Assembly (NCBI GenBank): GCA_914767715.1
Contig: OU612072.1
Span: forward strand, 4,648,001 to 4,712,000
Origin: Membranipora membranacea
Lineage: Eukaryota > Bryozoa > Gymnolaemata > Cheilostomatida > Membraniporidae
DNA: 64,000 nt
Reading direction: 5' to 3'
Shown here piece after piece: positions 14,805-26,595 of the stretch. A program made the translations under genes and the position numbers. Every line of letters begins with the position of its first letter. Position 1 is the stretch's first letter. The notes beneath the pieces were generated by a model. It was not told the DNA's origin. It saw only the letters and a program-made list of their open reading frames with translations, and made no database searches.

Positions 14805-15195
14805 CCTTGATGCAAGGGAACAGCTAAGACAACAAATCTTAGTATCTCCTGAGTGTGATTTTCTGACAACTAATTATGTCTTGATAGTGTTCTAATTTAA
14901 TCTTGTCAGACACTGCAAAATGTTGTTAATTTCCATTTGATTCATCACCAGAAGTCTTAAGGGGGCCACTCCCAATGTTACTAAGTAGCATAGTAACTGT
15001 CTTACTCATTTGGGCATCAATTTAGCTTTATAAACTCTCTGATACCTAATATATCGTCTCTCAATTATATCGTGGTTTTATTGTCACTTTTAAATTCCTT
15101 CAAAGTTTGGCTCGGCCAATTTTGCCTTTATCTCACTGTCTGATATGAGAATATTGCTGGAGTACAGCCATTTTTCATAGGATTTTTGTCAAGTT
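14805..15195 (+). repeat. ~390 bp dispersed repeat (inverted mate at 41.46-41.86 kb)
   Basis: The segment from GCAAGGGAACAGCTAAGAC to GGATTTTTGTCAAGTTAGG is the reverse complement, with modest divergence, of 41464-41856. It includes conserved blocks such as TTAAGGGGGCCA and AGTTTGGCTCGGCCAATTTT. There is no coding potential. I see no clear terminal inverted repeat of its own. Confidence 0.8.
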
Positions 15196-15757
15196 AGGGT
15201 AATAGGTCAAAGAGAGAATAGGTAATGCAATGCTAAGATTTTGGACACATCTCTTCGATATCTGATAGTGATGTTTCTATTTTATAGCAGCAGGCTTCAT
15301 TGAGAGTACAAAATTGAGAGTGATTCCTAATGATATGTGACAAAGATCGATGGAACTCTATGGTATTCAGATTGCATTTTTCTTGCCAGTGTTCACCTTT
15401 CGGGTTATGTCTGACACTTCTCACTTGTTACATACTAATTAGTTTTAGATATGAACTTTATTATGGAAAATCTTTAACACCGTTTGAACTAAATAATTAA
15501 GAGGGTTTGTTGCAAGGAGCATTCAATGTAGACAGGCAAATGAGATGATAAGCTTTACAATTGCATTTTACCTTTCAATCAAACTGCTAGTCAAATGAGA
15601 AAATGAAAAGAAACCAAACCTCATTTTAGGAAGTTTTTATTGTATTAACAATGGTTCTCCAATCTTAATATTGTGTTAAGTGTTCAATCAATGCATAGCT
15701 TGAAAACTTCAGGATCTTTGTTAATCTGTTTCTGTTTAATTTTGTCTTTCCAGGCTT
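15196..15757. other. No gene seen
   Basis: AT-rich. A 63-codon minus-strand open stretch at 15233-15424 has no motif or splice context. Confidence 0.4.
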
Positions 15758-15809
15758 TTAGATACAGGATACACAACCAGGGCATGTCTGGCCATCATGT
15801 TTGAATACA
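15758..15809 (-). CDS. Terminal exon of a small cysteine-rich peptide gene (paralogue)
   Basis: On the minus strand a TTTTTGCAG acceptor is followed by 17 codons to a TAA. They end in DGQTCPGCVSCI, almost the same as the last exon at 28176-28230 (DGRTCPGCVSCIL). The phase is identical (one base completes the split codon), and the acceptor region also resembles that intron end (CACTTATTT..GCAG). Upstream exons, which should lie at higher coordinates, were not found, so this is either a relic or a gene with diverged 5' exons. It supports a peptide family dispersed on both strands. Confidence 0.6.
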
Positions 15810-16884
15810 CTGCAAAAATAAGTGACGTTCTATAATGTTGTTGATATAGCTCACATTTCCGATTGAATTGACATGACATTTAAAATTTATAAAGCTGAAC
15901 AAAAATTTGCACCAGATACTTACTTCAGCTAGATGTGAGGTCCATTGTTTACATTACTGAAAACTGTAAGATAATGCCTTCAGCGTTAATGATTTTGGAC
16001 GTTAGGGACTAGGGATTAGACAGTGAGGACTGGCTATTTTTGCAGACCTTTTGCTTGGCATAAGAAAGCTTATTATGCTATTCCAGACATGAATTTCAAT
16101 GGCTATAACATACCACATATACTTCGTTTGACTGCTGAAAGAAGCCAGGATCACAGCTATTTATCTAATATGTTATATGGTAGTGTCATTTTGGTCAAGA
16201 AAACAGGCAAAGCAATAGCCCTCACATTGATTTTAAATCATCTATCAGTGAACATATAAGATGTAAAGTTAAATTTCACCAACTGAAACTGACTGCAGTT
16301 GTTTGTTTAGGGACCAATTTTTAGGCACCCACGACTCATGATTTTTTTCTGTCTGGTCTCTGTGAAGGCTGCTAATTGACTCAGATAGGAAGTCATTGGG
16401 AAACATTGGTTATAGATACTGATAATGATATTGCTATTGCTATTGCACCTGAATGGAGATTAATGCTAGACTTGACAGTTATACAGTGTACAGCATCAGC
16501 AGAAGAAAATGTGCTGTTCTTGCTAATAGATCCAAATCCAACTTTTTTCACCAGCCCCAATTTGATGCAATGATCATTGATTCCGGAAGCAGTGTTTTGT
16601 TACCCATTAAAATACAAAAAAATAAATTTCAATGAACATTCTGATCGAGTTTTGGATAAGCATAATCCAGGATCTCATGAAAGAATAATGGATTAAATTT
16701 TGTTAATTTAGGATTAACCTTGAGCCTTATATGGTGACTGAATTGCTTAACGCTTGAGACAGGCATTCACAGCACAGCCTAGAAATAATAGTGAAAGGTC
16801 AACATTTTTGGCCTGATGAATAAGCCGGCAAAGAGCGCATCTTATATAGTAGCTACTTAATATTTTATTTAACACCTATATCAC
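15810..16884. other. No gene seen
   Basis: Should contain the intron and upstream exons of the peptide exon at 15.76 kb, but I could not find a CPxPxC-type exon. Open stretches at 16023 and 16376 have no recognised motif. Confidence 0.4.
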
Positions 16885-17215
16885 CCTCATATTGATGTCC
16901 ATATTAGGTTGATTTTTAGTCAGATATCGATATAAGTCATCAACGTCAAACTGAAGTCAATTGGACATCAGCATCTTAACATAGGTAGTCAGTATCAGGT
17001 ATTTTTTTGGGCCAGATATCAACATCAATGTTGGACATCAAACCTATGTCGATTGGGTGTCTGCATTGTGACCTTAGTATTCAGTATCAGGGCAACTCTA
17101 GACCAAAGATCAACATCAGTGTCCGACGTCCAACAGACATTAAATTGACGTTGGTATCTTGACATAGGTAGTCAGTATCAGGGCTATCCTACGCTAGATA
17201 CCAATGTCCAACTTA
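16885..17215 (+). repeat. Degenerate ~100 bp tandem repeat
   Basis: The blocks TAGTCAGTATCAGG or TATTCAGTATCAGG, CAGATATCAACATCAATG and TGGACATCA recur about three and a half times at a spacing near 100 bp. Units are diverged and there is no open frame. Confidence 0.75.
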
Positions 17216-17860
17216 AATTTGGATACAACTGTAGAGCTGATGGATTTCCCCATACATTAATTACTGACTGAAATTGTAAAGGGGCTTGGCAAAAAGGATA
17301 CTCAATAAAGAAATTGAAAAATAGCTGGTTATTGACATAACCATGAATTACTGGATAAGGTTTCCCAGTTGGCTGGTCAGGCTAAGTGAAGATATAATAT
17401 ACATTTTGGGACAAAATGGTCTTTTTCCTGTTGAGACTTTATTGATCTTGCCTTGTACATTGGTACAAGGCATTTCTACTTTGAACTCACTGTGGTCCAG
17501 TAAAGTGAGGGTTTATCTTGTATTACAATAGGGAGAGTCAAACTTAGGAATTTGGTTTGAAATCATGATTGGCTTTTCAAAGCTATCTCATTGCTATACC
17601 ATGTGGTGATTAGCATAACGCTTGCAAGCATCATTGAGTGAGCAGAGAGCTGATCTGACAATCAATTCATTGTTGTGTACATCCTACAAGAAGGTTACAT
17701 CAGAATTTCATCCTCTATACCACGGAGCAATAATGGGCAAACAGAATGGCCTCTGGAAAGAAAAATGAAAAATTTTACCGCCTCCCTCTCCATTCAGCTC
17801 CTTTAATATATTTTCTCACAGAAATTTGATTATAACATCCAATCTAGATTAAAAAACGTT
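17216..17860. other. No gene seen
   Basis: No recognisable coding, repeat or RNA structure. Confidence 0.4.
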
Positions 17861-18310
17861 TAAAAAGATTTAACAGCTGCAATATCTATTACTGGACACA
17901 CCGAAAGACATATCCTGTTTGCAGCGATCATTGAATCATCAATCATTATCACTATTAGTGATGGCGAAGATGTGTGGGTTGACCCTATCTCATTCTGTTC
18001 TTCCTCTTGAAAGATTTAACAGCTGCAATATCTATTACTAGACACACCGAAAGACAAATCCTGTTTGCAGCGATCATTGAATCATCAATCATTATCACTA
18101 TTAGTGATGACGAAGATCTGATACTGTTTTTTTTCTTGAAAGATTTAACAGCTTCAATATCTATTACTGGACACACCGAAAGACAAATCCTGTTTGCAGC
18201 GATCATTGAATCATCAATCATTATCACTATTAGTGATGACGAAGATCTGATACTGTTTTTTTTCTTTAAAGATTTAAGAGCTTCAATATCTATTACTGGA
18301 CACACCGAAA
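17861..18310 (+). repeat. Tandem repeat, 129 bp unit (first interval 146 bp)
   Basis: GATTTAACAGCT begins at 17867, 18013 and 18142, with GATTTAAGAG at 18271. The intervals are 146, 129 and 129 bp. Because 129 is a multiple of three, both strands stay open for more than 170 codons across the units. These frames run into unrelated flanking sequence and look like artefacts of the repeat. Confidence 0.9.
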
Positions 18311-18359
18311 GAGGTATCCTGTTTGCAGCGACTTGGATAATTTTCAAAGTTTCTCGAAG

Positions 18360-18545
18360 CCCTTCATCGACGACGACAAGAAGACCTCGCGCACCGATCG
18401 CTGCGAGCGGCCGCGGATTTTCCTCCGTGCCCTCCGGTACCGGAACAAAGACCTCGCGCGAGGACTTTTTTGGGGAGTCAGATTTTTGCGAGTCGGGACA
18501 GGACAGAGACAGCAAGAAAATTCGGGACGAGACCGGGACGAGATC
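18360..18545. other. GC-rich, CpG-dense patch
   Basis: An abrupt GC-rich island in AT-rich surroundings contains CTCGCGCACCGATCGCTGCG and GGCCGCGG. Then come repeated GGGAC/GAGAC motifs up to GGGACGAGACCGGGACGAG. The GGGAC theme recalls the hexamer array at 10.28 kb. No gene is assigned. Confidence 0.6.
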
Positions 18546-19670
18546 GATGCCAATCTAAAAGAATGGTTGATATTCATTCACTATCACGAGTGCAATCAGC
18601 TTATAGTACATTTGATTCAGTTTGTAACTTATCATCTGGAAATAAGGAACTATGTTGAGACCAAGTTCCATCAAATTCTGTCAAGTATTTATTGAATTAT
18701 AGATGCGTAAAGAAAGCTTCATGTAGTGCTGTAAGCCGTTTAATAATCGCAGCAAAAGTAGGACTAATAACTATCTTTTCATGGTATGATAGTCCTAATT
18801 TCTTATGGCGTCATATAAAATCCGTGGCGTGGACTGCTGAACACAAGGTCACTGGTTCGAGACTGAGTGTTGGCAATATTTTGACCAGCTACTACCCTTT
18901 ACAATGCTAGTATTCTCCACATGTGTTAAGAGTTGACTGTCTCGATGGGACAAGATACTGTCCCGAGGAGACAAGTCCGCGAGTCCGGGAATTGTCCTGT
19001 CTCGTTGCCATCACTAATCGCTATCATAATAACAAACAAAATAAAGGGTCTCAAAGTTCAAGGCGTTATCAAATTATTCAACACTTTGTAGTCTTAGAAA
19101 AACACAATTCTTATTAATATCGATATACACTTGAGACTGGCTGGTTGACGTAACAAAGATATTGATTAGGGAGAATCTATTAACAAGCGTTGGGCTTCCT
19201 TGTGGCGCAAAGTTGGGTCATTCTTATTTCATAAAATTGCGACATGACATGCTGCTGTTTTGAAGTACTTCAATTGGAGACTATTTGCTTGAAAATTTAG
19301 GGGTGCGCATTCTCCTAACTCGTACAGAGTTTGGCTTCAAGCCTGGTTGAAAATTCGTTAACCTATGTTGAAATGCACCAGTATTGTATTGACAAACTGT
19401 CTGCAATGGACTAGTGATGTTTTTTTTTTTTTATGATGTTTCTGCAAAGTATCCATAACCGCATGATATATGAGGCGAATAACATGTTATTTGAGTTGAC
19501 CAGAGGTCCATATACATCCTATCCTAATATCCGCCTCAAATTAAAAGCCACCCATGACGTTAGGATTTCATGAGGATAATAATAACTGTTGTAACAGCTG
19601 TAGTTTACAACAGTGATTGTTATACCATCAATCAAAGACACTTATAATTTAATTATGACTCCAATTTGGA
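18546..19670. other. No gene seen; GGGAC-rich hairpins at 18.94-19.0 kb
   Basis: At 18940-19005 a GGGACA..TGTCCC inverted pair and further CCGGGA/GAGACA words echo the patch at 18.5 kb. Otherwise there is no structure, apart from an A/T-rich promoter-like approach to 19.67 kb. Confidence 0.4.
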
Positions 19671-19675
19671 TTCAG

Positions 19676-19684
19676 TATATAAAG
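19676..19684 (+). promoter_or_regulatory. TATA box (TATATAAAG)
   Basis: TATATAAAG lies about 25-35 bases before the likely start of a short non-coding first exon (about 19705-19769). That exon ends at a consensus GTAAGT donor (19770). The coding exon begins after the TTTTTCAG acceptor at 20583. A TATA box this close to a short UTR exon and a small peptide exon suggests a real, strongly expressed small gene. Confidence 0.6.
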
Positions 19685-19989
19685 TCCAACACATCCCTAC
19701 AAGATTCACAAGCTCAGAATCATTCTAAACTCTTTCTTCTCAGCTACCGAAAATAAATATCTTGACTTGGTAAGTCCAGATTTTATACATTTGAGATCAC
19801 TCAATAGCAATTCAAATTTAGTCACTTTGGTCTTTAGTTATAAATGCTACCAATATCAGTCAAGGTTTTACTATTATTGGTACCCCACTAACTATCTGCA
19901 CGATGCACACTTTACTTGTTCAGTTGATGACATTGAGGCAAATTAGACAGATTTTAAACCAAATTGGATGTGCTCCCCCATTTTGAAAA

Positions 19990-20205
19990 TATCAACTGTG
20001 ATACTGTGTTACTGTGGTACTGTGTTACTGTGATACTGTGTTACTGTGATATTGTGGTACTGTAAAACTGTGAGACTGTGATTCTGTAATACTGCGATTT
20101 TGTGATACTGTGATAATGTCATACTGTGATACAGTGATACTGTGATAATGTAATAATGTGATATTGTGGTACTGTGAAACTGTGAGACTGTGATACTGTG
20201 ATTTT
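19990..20205. repeat. Tandem repeat of 9 bp unit (TACTGTGAT-like)
   Basis: More than twenty degenerate units of TACTGTGAT/TACTGTGTT lie in the first intron of the peptide gene at 19.7-20.85 kb. The array is likely length-variable. Confidence 0.9.
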
Positions 20206-20586
20206 TAGTTCACAATCCGCTTCATTACCTGAAGTGACTACACATGTAGCAATTAATTTTGCTGTTATCCGAATATTGCTGTGATAAACAGTTTTCCAAG
20301 CTGTTATCCACATGGAGCATAGGAACCATATTGCAATATAGCTTTTCTCTGGTCAACAAATCACATTAATATTTTATGAAATTGTATCAGTGAAAATTTG
20401 GAGGTGGACAGATTTTCCAGCCATCAGGGGTGTGAAAGCTAGTAAATATTTATTTATGTGACATAGATTCCTAGACATCTAAAAAGAATTCCAATTCTTA
20501 TATGGGGTGTTCGGTCATTCACTTTGCCATTTTAATCAAAAATATATATCAATAAGATTGTTCTCAACTTTTCCATTTTTCAGATA

Positions 20587-20712
20587 ATGAATGCTCTCTA
20601 CTACCTCACCGCACTTATGATGATAGCAGGTATTAATGCACTCGATTGTCCAGATGGCAAATATGAATGGGAGGGTAAATGCATATCTATATGCATTTAT
20701 TGTGGAAGGTAA
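20587..20712 (+). CDS. Small secreted cysteine-rich peptide
   Basis: The coding exon starts three bases after a TTTTTCAG acceptor. The product is 41 residues. Residues 1-18 form a signal peptide with a hydrophobic LTALMMIAG core and INA before the cut. The mature part is about 23 residues with cysteines in CPDG, GKC, SIC and YC. Read without further splicing it stops at 20712. However, a usable donor (AAG/GTAAAC at 20708) precedes that stop, and joining to an acceptor near 20790 would add a tail. One of the possible acceptors gives two more cysteines. AATAAA lies at about 20843. This is no family I can name. It has the build of an antimicrobial, venom-like or signalling peptide, but function is unknown. 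Confidence 0.6.
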   Translation: MNALYYLTALMMIAGINALDCPDGKYEWEGKCISICIYCGR

Positions 20713-20849
20713 ACTCACAAGATCTGCTCACTCAACACAAACAAACACACAGGACACACAACTCACAATTATCAACATGAATATCATTAGCTTTGCAGAG
20801 TTTCTCGAGCGATTGGAAATTTTCATGCACTCCTTCGGAATGTAATAAA

Positions 20850-22399
20850 TATTTAATCTAGCTCACAACTGAATGGTGTCTTATTATTGTATTACGATTT
20901 GTCTTATTAGTCACAGTATTTGAATGCACATAAAAAGGCAATGGTGAGGATGAGTTGTATTGCAACATCACTTCAGTGTTACACATCAAAAACTATATCG
21001 CATGTATGCAATTTTGATTTTCACATTTTTGGAGTTGTGCTCACCCAGGAGCATAAAGTGTCATAATTAATCTCAAAGATAAATAGTGGCTAAAACAAAG
21101 GGACCTGAATACCCTAAGATCTTCAACTGAAGTTGTCATCAATAACCCTGTCACATCAATCAATGCTACATTCCACTAGATATCAAACTCAACTTGGAAA
21201 AACAGTGTAGAGTGCTGTGAGAGTAACATCACTATTAGAGATGGTCAAATGGGCTTATTTGCTTACTAGTACTCTATCACTAACTCATTCCCACATATGC
21301 AGTGAAAATTCCTCTTTATCGCACTAAAATTATGAGATTAATCAGAAAAGCAAAATTTTCCCTAGCCAAATATTCAATATATATAAAGAAGACGAAACTG
21401 TGGAGTTGATATACAAGGTATCAGAGCGTTTGTTACTATAATCAAAATTATCCTCTCCCGGAAAAGGACAGCTGCCATGCATTTGTGAATCATCATAACT
21501 GGTTGGCCGTAAGACTGCTGGCAATAAATTAAATGTACAATCCCTCTGCAAAGAAGCTATGCATTGTCAGGCAAAATTTGAGACCAGAAACTTTCTTAAA
21601 TGGTCAGGAAATCTTGCCAATGCAATACTAACACATATTGTCTTAGCAGTATACGCAAGCGATTTGAAAGTCCTGACGATTTTATCCCCAAGCTTGCTTG
21701 CCTGCTGACAGAGGGCTTAGTATTATCAAGGTTTGAAAAGTTTGTATTTGTACGATTATCATTTTTTCAGCAATCAGTGGAGTTATTTTCCTCTAAAAAT
21801 CTGAACATCATTTGTGGCGTTTGAATGGACGCTGAGGGTCACCTGCTCTTGACTTCTTTTTAGACTAGCTGCAGCTGCAGTAAGCTCAAAATATTGTATT
21901 GCTGTTTGCTCTCTTATAAGGGACCAGAAATGATCGCCATTGACCTGTAAGTCATGAAAAGGTACCTCAGAAAACTGTGTGGGTAATTGTCAATACCAAT
22001 TAAGCTAGGTATGCTGAATCATTGTCGGTACAAGGACAAACCACACACATTGTCAGAAAGGTTGTACAATGCAATACCGGCCTAATTCAATACGGATTGA
22101 GGCAATTTTAACTAGATATGGAGTAAAGTTATGTACCAATGTAAGTTCGGTTCATTCATGTTTGCTCAGCGAGAAGACGGCAATTTATGGTGAGAGTAGA
22201 AAACATGATGGTTAAGAGAAGCTCCAAATCTGCATGGCAATATGTACTATGTATTATCAAACATAAGCCCTGCTCTGATTGTGTTACAACAAAATTCCTT
22301 CAATAAGTTTAAGCTGTGCTGAAATGTAACGTTTCTGCTATCCCAATCATTTTTAGCAAGTCTCAAATCAAGTTGCCCACCAAATGAGGTGATACCCAT
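20850..22399. other. No gene seen
   Basis: Open stretches at 21342 (minus) and 21600 (plus, 74 codons with a few cysteines) have no recognised motif, splice context or paralogue in the window. Confidence 0.4.
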
Positions 22400-22757
22400 T
22401 CACAATTTTTTTTGCAGCAAAAAGCAAAAAATCATCAAGCAGCTCATGAACAATCTCCCTGTTTTGATCAATTTTTCATGTATGGTTTCTGGGGCAAGCC
22501 GATTGATTATATCCCTTCAAAAATGGGCTAAAATACCTAAAAACTACCTTTATCCCTGAGATAGCTCCTCAATATCACTCCCAACGCATCTCCTGTTCCA
22601 ACCCTGAGTTTCATCCACAACATCCATGGATACACCCTGTGGTGGATTGGCAGAGCAGTGAAATAGCCAATTACCACGGGTTTTCCTTTGGACTGCACTT
22701 GAAACAGGCCTGCATCATGAAATTCCTGTGACACAGACTATTTGTCTTTCATATGTT
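22400..22757 (-). repeat. Dispersed repeat with open frame (inverted mate at 42.57-42.9 kb)
   Basis: On the minus strand 22734-22537 is open for 65 codons (SQEFHDAGLFQVQSKG, GYFTALP, RVGTGDALG). The plus strand at 42575-42900 is a diverged copy in which the same frame is full of stops. The match continues beyond the frame (GGGAGAT and GCTTGATGATTTTT blocks). This points to an old element-borne exon rather than a host gene. I do not recognise the protein. Confidence 0.6.
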
Positions 22758-23343
22758 TTTGCCTACAATCTGAGCACATAACTCTAGACAACATCTCTAG
22801 GCACTAATTTTTGCATCATGCAATTAAATTTGTGTCCATGATTGCAAACAATTTTATATGGTTCTTCTACTATAGCTAGTTTACTGTAGTGAACTCTCAC
22901 TTTAGGAGCAATATTTCTCAGAGTCGGCAAAAACACTCATTTAGTGAACCCACTATACGCAGATCATTTATAAGAGATTTTATCAAGTAACATTACACAG
23001 CACACCATTATGTATAAATACCTAGAGATAATAATCAGCCTTCACTCTATTTCTTGAGGGATTAAGCATCATATCCGTTGTAAATTTATGTAAAGGAAAC
23101 TATTTTCAAGTTACAGGAGGCACTTATCATTGTTTAGGTGAATAAACTCAGCATAATTCTCACCAGAAGATTTTTCAATAACAATCACCAACCCAGGTGA
23201 AATATCCAAGCAGGGTTTTTTTTATGGTTATGGTTAATCAATCACATTGGCCCTATTTGAAATGCTGGCAATATACAGTACACAAAACATATATAAATTT
23301 TGTGATTAAATGTTAACAGCTAACAACAGTGTTTCCCTGATCT
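22758..23343. other. No gene seen
   Basis: No structure recognised up to the target duplication of the transposon that starts at 23352. Confidence 0.4.
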
Positions 23344-24330
23344 GACAAAACCATAGACTTAATATACTACCTAGACAGGGCAATGCTTATGCTTCACTGA
23401 TCATAATGTGTCCCACTTAAATAGCACGACATGACGTAATTAGTTTGTGCTGTGAGCCATACTTTACTATATACCATTCAATGAAAAAATGTGAAAAATC
23501 GAGGGACGCCGGGCATGAAATCAGCCCTTGTCCGGCCCCTAATTATTCGAACACAGAGAGAATTTGTGAGTTTATGTAAAAGACCTTTCCGCACGAGATG
23601 GTATAAAAAAATTGACTCCTTAGGCGAATCAAGAGCGAGAACGGACCTGATAAGTTACAATCATTAGCCAATAATTATTGAAACAAATACAGCCATCTAC
23701 CCTTAACACTTCTGCCACTACTATTCAAATGCACAGAATACCCACAACACAGTATCACAAATATTTTGTTGGATGAGCCAGATCAAAGCACCACCACCAT
23801 TATCATAGATCTTTGCATAAATATTCCTATTCATGACTGAGCACAACCTGCTCAGCTTGGATTCCTTGTTGTCTGTGCTGCAAATTGAGTATGCCAACTC
23901 CAGGTATGTATGTATGTATCATGAAGCTAGGGTACGTGGCACACACATATATATATATATATATATATTAAGTCTATGGTCATCTCTCATCAATGAAATA
24001 ATATAGTAAATCAAGGCACGCATGGTATAATACTAGCCAAATCATATTAGATCTGTTTTAATTTATGAGATACAAATTATCAAAACAAATACAGCCCTGT
24101 ACTGAAACAGAAGATGAAAGATACTATGTAAACAAAGTGGTTACTGGTTTTAATATTCATACTTCGTTGAGATTATTTATTTAAATAACGTGAACCTGCA
24201 GCCTGCTGTCTCATCTTCACAAGTAAGCCCAGCTGCAATTTTACTATCATCAGTTGCCAGATACAAGGCAAACATAGAAGTTCTGGATATAATACCCACA
24301 ATGCTCAGTTTATAGGAAAACTATTTTTAA

Positions 24331-24462
24331 ATGAGCCTACAGCCTGCTACCTCGTCTTCACAAGATGATAATCTGGCTGCCTCATCTTCACAAGATGATA
24401 ATCTCGCTGCCTCATCTTCATAGGATGAAAATCCTGCTGCTACCACTTCACAAGATGATAAG
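24331..24462 (+). pseudogene. Candidate first exon of P-like element, 36 bp repeats, one stop
   Basis: An ATG at 24331 opens about 44 codons made of three 12-residue repeats of the type SSSQDDNLAA. The run ends DDK at a consensus GTAAGA donor (24463). The third repeat carries an in-frame TAG where Gln is expected. It precedes the THAP exon at 24.96 kb in the same element, so it may be its upstream exon. That linkage is inferred from order and splice sites. Confidence 0.4.
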
Positions 24463-24956
24463 GTAAGACACAGCCCAGTGGTGGCTCTCATCTATGCATT
24501 GTCATATTTCGGTCTTTATTGGATTGAATTTTTTGGCATAATTTCTGCTTCCTTAATTTTTTAGATAGAAATCAATTAAATATTGTCACATAATAATACC
24601 CACATCCTTCTATACATGCACATAAATTTAAGGCTATAGACATAGTAAATAATAATCGATGGGTGTGATAAAATTTGAATGTAAGAAAAAAAAGGTGGAA
24701 CGATAGTGATGGGGCGGGGGGGGGGGCTGGAGGGACACTATTTGAGATGACAATTCTGATTTACTCCCGAAATATCTAACTCAGAACTGGCACAGCAGTC
24801 AAAAAGTGTGAGTAGACTTAATCGGTGATCTCGCAAATCTTTCTTGGCCATGCTGACGCTGCTATGAAATTGATTTTACAACTTCTGTTTATTATATCAA
24901 AAGCTGTAGTTTAATGATAATTATTTGTATATGTTATCATTTGTGAGAAAATGCAG

Positions 24957-25231
24957 GAAATCCTGATTTAAGCTTCCACGCCTTCCCCAGAAATAACGAG
25001 GAGAGACTAAAGGTATGGGTTTCGGCCGTTAAACGCAAGAACTGGACTCCATCCAAATATGCTGTTCTATGTAGCGAACATTTGAAACGAGATACATTTA
25101 GAAGGCCTCCTGGTGTGGGTGGGAGAGCTTTGCTTAAAAAGGATGCTATCCCAACAATTTTCCAATCCTTCCAACACTATCTACAAACCCCTGATAATGA
25201 AGAGATATACGCTGGTCAGAATACACCATGA
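24957..25231 (+). pseudogene. THAP zinc-finger domain exon of the P-like element
   Basis: After an ATGCAG acceptor a single frame runs about 90 codons to TGA. It shows the core of a THAP domain: SFHAFPRN, then an R-L-x-x-W stretch, a second tryptophan (NWTPSKYAVLCSEH) giving the Cys-x2-His half of the C2CH zinc site, and AIPTIF, the conserved end of the domain. The first Cys pair is missing and should lie in an upstream exon. No DDE or RNase H-like region follows, so only the DNA-binding part of a transposase remains. THAP domains bind element ends in P-type transposases. The fold assignment is firm; activity is not expected. Confidence 0.8.
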
Positions 25232-25289
25232 AACAACCAAACTCGCAGCAAACACTGACAATAAGCGCGCCAAACTGAGCAGGCTTATT

Positions 25290-25862
25290 GTGTTCAGTCA
25301 TATCTAATTTTCAGCGATCGCTGATAGTGATAGTGTCTCATTCGGAAATTTTGCAGCAATCACCGATAGTGGTAGTTTTCTAGTCTTTGACCCATCCGCA
25401 AAATTCAGTATTATCCCACAGTATTTTTTTTTTTGTTAAGTACTGTAAAAAGTGGTTAGCTTACATTCCTCTACTAATTTGATTAATTTTAAGGTATACT
25501 GCAACCAGTCATATCTAACTTTGCAATGCTCGCTGATAGTGGTAGTGTTTTTAATTTTTGTCGTGCCCACAACAATTAGTATAACTCAACAGTATATATT
25601 CATATTTTTTACAAAGTAGTGATAAGAAGTGGCTAGCTTCATGGCTGTATTTGTGTCGATAAGCTTTAGCTTATGCTGTAATCAGTCACATCGAATATGG
25701 CAGCAATCGCTGATAGTGGCAGCCGTTAGCCGTGGTCCTGCCCTCAGAAATTTGTATAATCCCGCAGTAACAGCCCTCTTTTTTGTCATGTAGTGATAGA
25801 ATTGGTTAAGTACATGGCTGTACTTGTTTTGATAATTTTTATCTCATATATTAAAACAGATC
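25290..25862 (+). repeat. Tandem repeat, ~185 bp unit, three copies
   Basis: Blocks CAGTCATATCTAA..., GCTGATAGTGGTAGTG, CAGTATTTTT and AAGTGGTTAGCTT..CATGGCTGTA recur three times with diverged spacing between the THAP exon and the right arm of the P-like element. The last unit merges into the terminal inverted repeat. Confidence 0.75.
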
Positions 25863-26595
25863 TAATATAATTTGGCTGGTATTATACCCTGCATGTATTG
25901 ATATACTATATTATTTCATTGATGAGAGATTACCAAATACTTTATATATATATATATATATATATATGTCACGTACCCTAGCTTCATCATACATACATAA
26001 CTGGAGTTGGCATACTCAATTTACAGCACAGATCTATTCTTCCTTATGAAGCGACAATAAAATTTGAAGTGAAATCTTTTAACAAGGAGTCCAAGCTGAG
26101 CAGGTTGTGCTCAGTCATGACTAGGAATATTTATGCAAAAATCTATGATGATGTGATGGTGCTTTGATCTGGCCAATCCAACAAGATATTTGTGATACTG
26201 TGTTGTGGGTATTCTGTGCATTTGAATAGTAGTGTTAAAAGTGTAAAGGGTAGACGGCTGTATTTGTTTCAATATTTATTCACTAATTATTGTAACTTAT
26301 CAGGTCTGTTCTCGCTTTGGATTCGCCTTAGGAGTCAGTTTTTATACCATCTCTTGCGGAAAGGTCTTTTACATAAACTCACAAATTTTCTCTGTGTTTA
26401 AATAATTAGGGGCCGGACAAGGGCCAATATCATGCCCGGCGTCCCTCGATTTTTCACATTATTTCATTGAATGGTATATTATAGTAAACTATGGCTCACA
26501 GCACAAACTAATTACTTCATGTCGTGCTATTTAAGTGGGACAGTATTGAATGCTATTGGCCTGTCTAGGTAGTATATTAAGTCTATGGACAAAAC

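Larger units (their letters stand above)
23352..26587 (+). mobile_element. P-superfamily-like DNA transposon, 3236 bp
   Basis: The ends are CATAGACTTAATATACTACC and its exact reverse complement. The inverted repeats are long, about 23352-24095 and 25820-26587, with an (AT)n run in each arm. The element is flanked on both sides by the same 8 bp, GACAAAAC (23344-23351 and 26588-26595). The 8 bp duplication, CA..TG termini and an internal THAP exon together fit the P superfamily. The interior holds only the THAP exon, a short Ser/Asp-repeat exon and tandem repeats, with no transposase catalytic region. The copy is therefore non-autonomous. Superfamily placement is inference, since other THAP elements exist. 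Confidence 0.8.

Noticed and set aside
17985-18558. 176- and 183-codon ORFs on opposite strands
   Set aside because: Both come from a 129 bp tandem repeat whose length is a multiple of three; they run into unrelated sequence.
23940-23970. (AT)n run as a feature of its own
   Set aside because: It is part of the inverted arms of the P-like element, with a mate at about 25945-25970.
24331-24462. A CRISPR-like 36 bp repeat array
   Set aside because: Units are adjacent without spacers, form a coding repeat at a splice donor, and the genome is eukaryotic.
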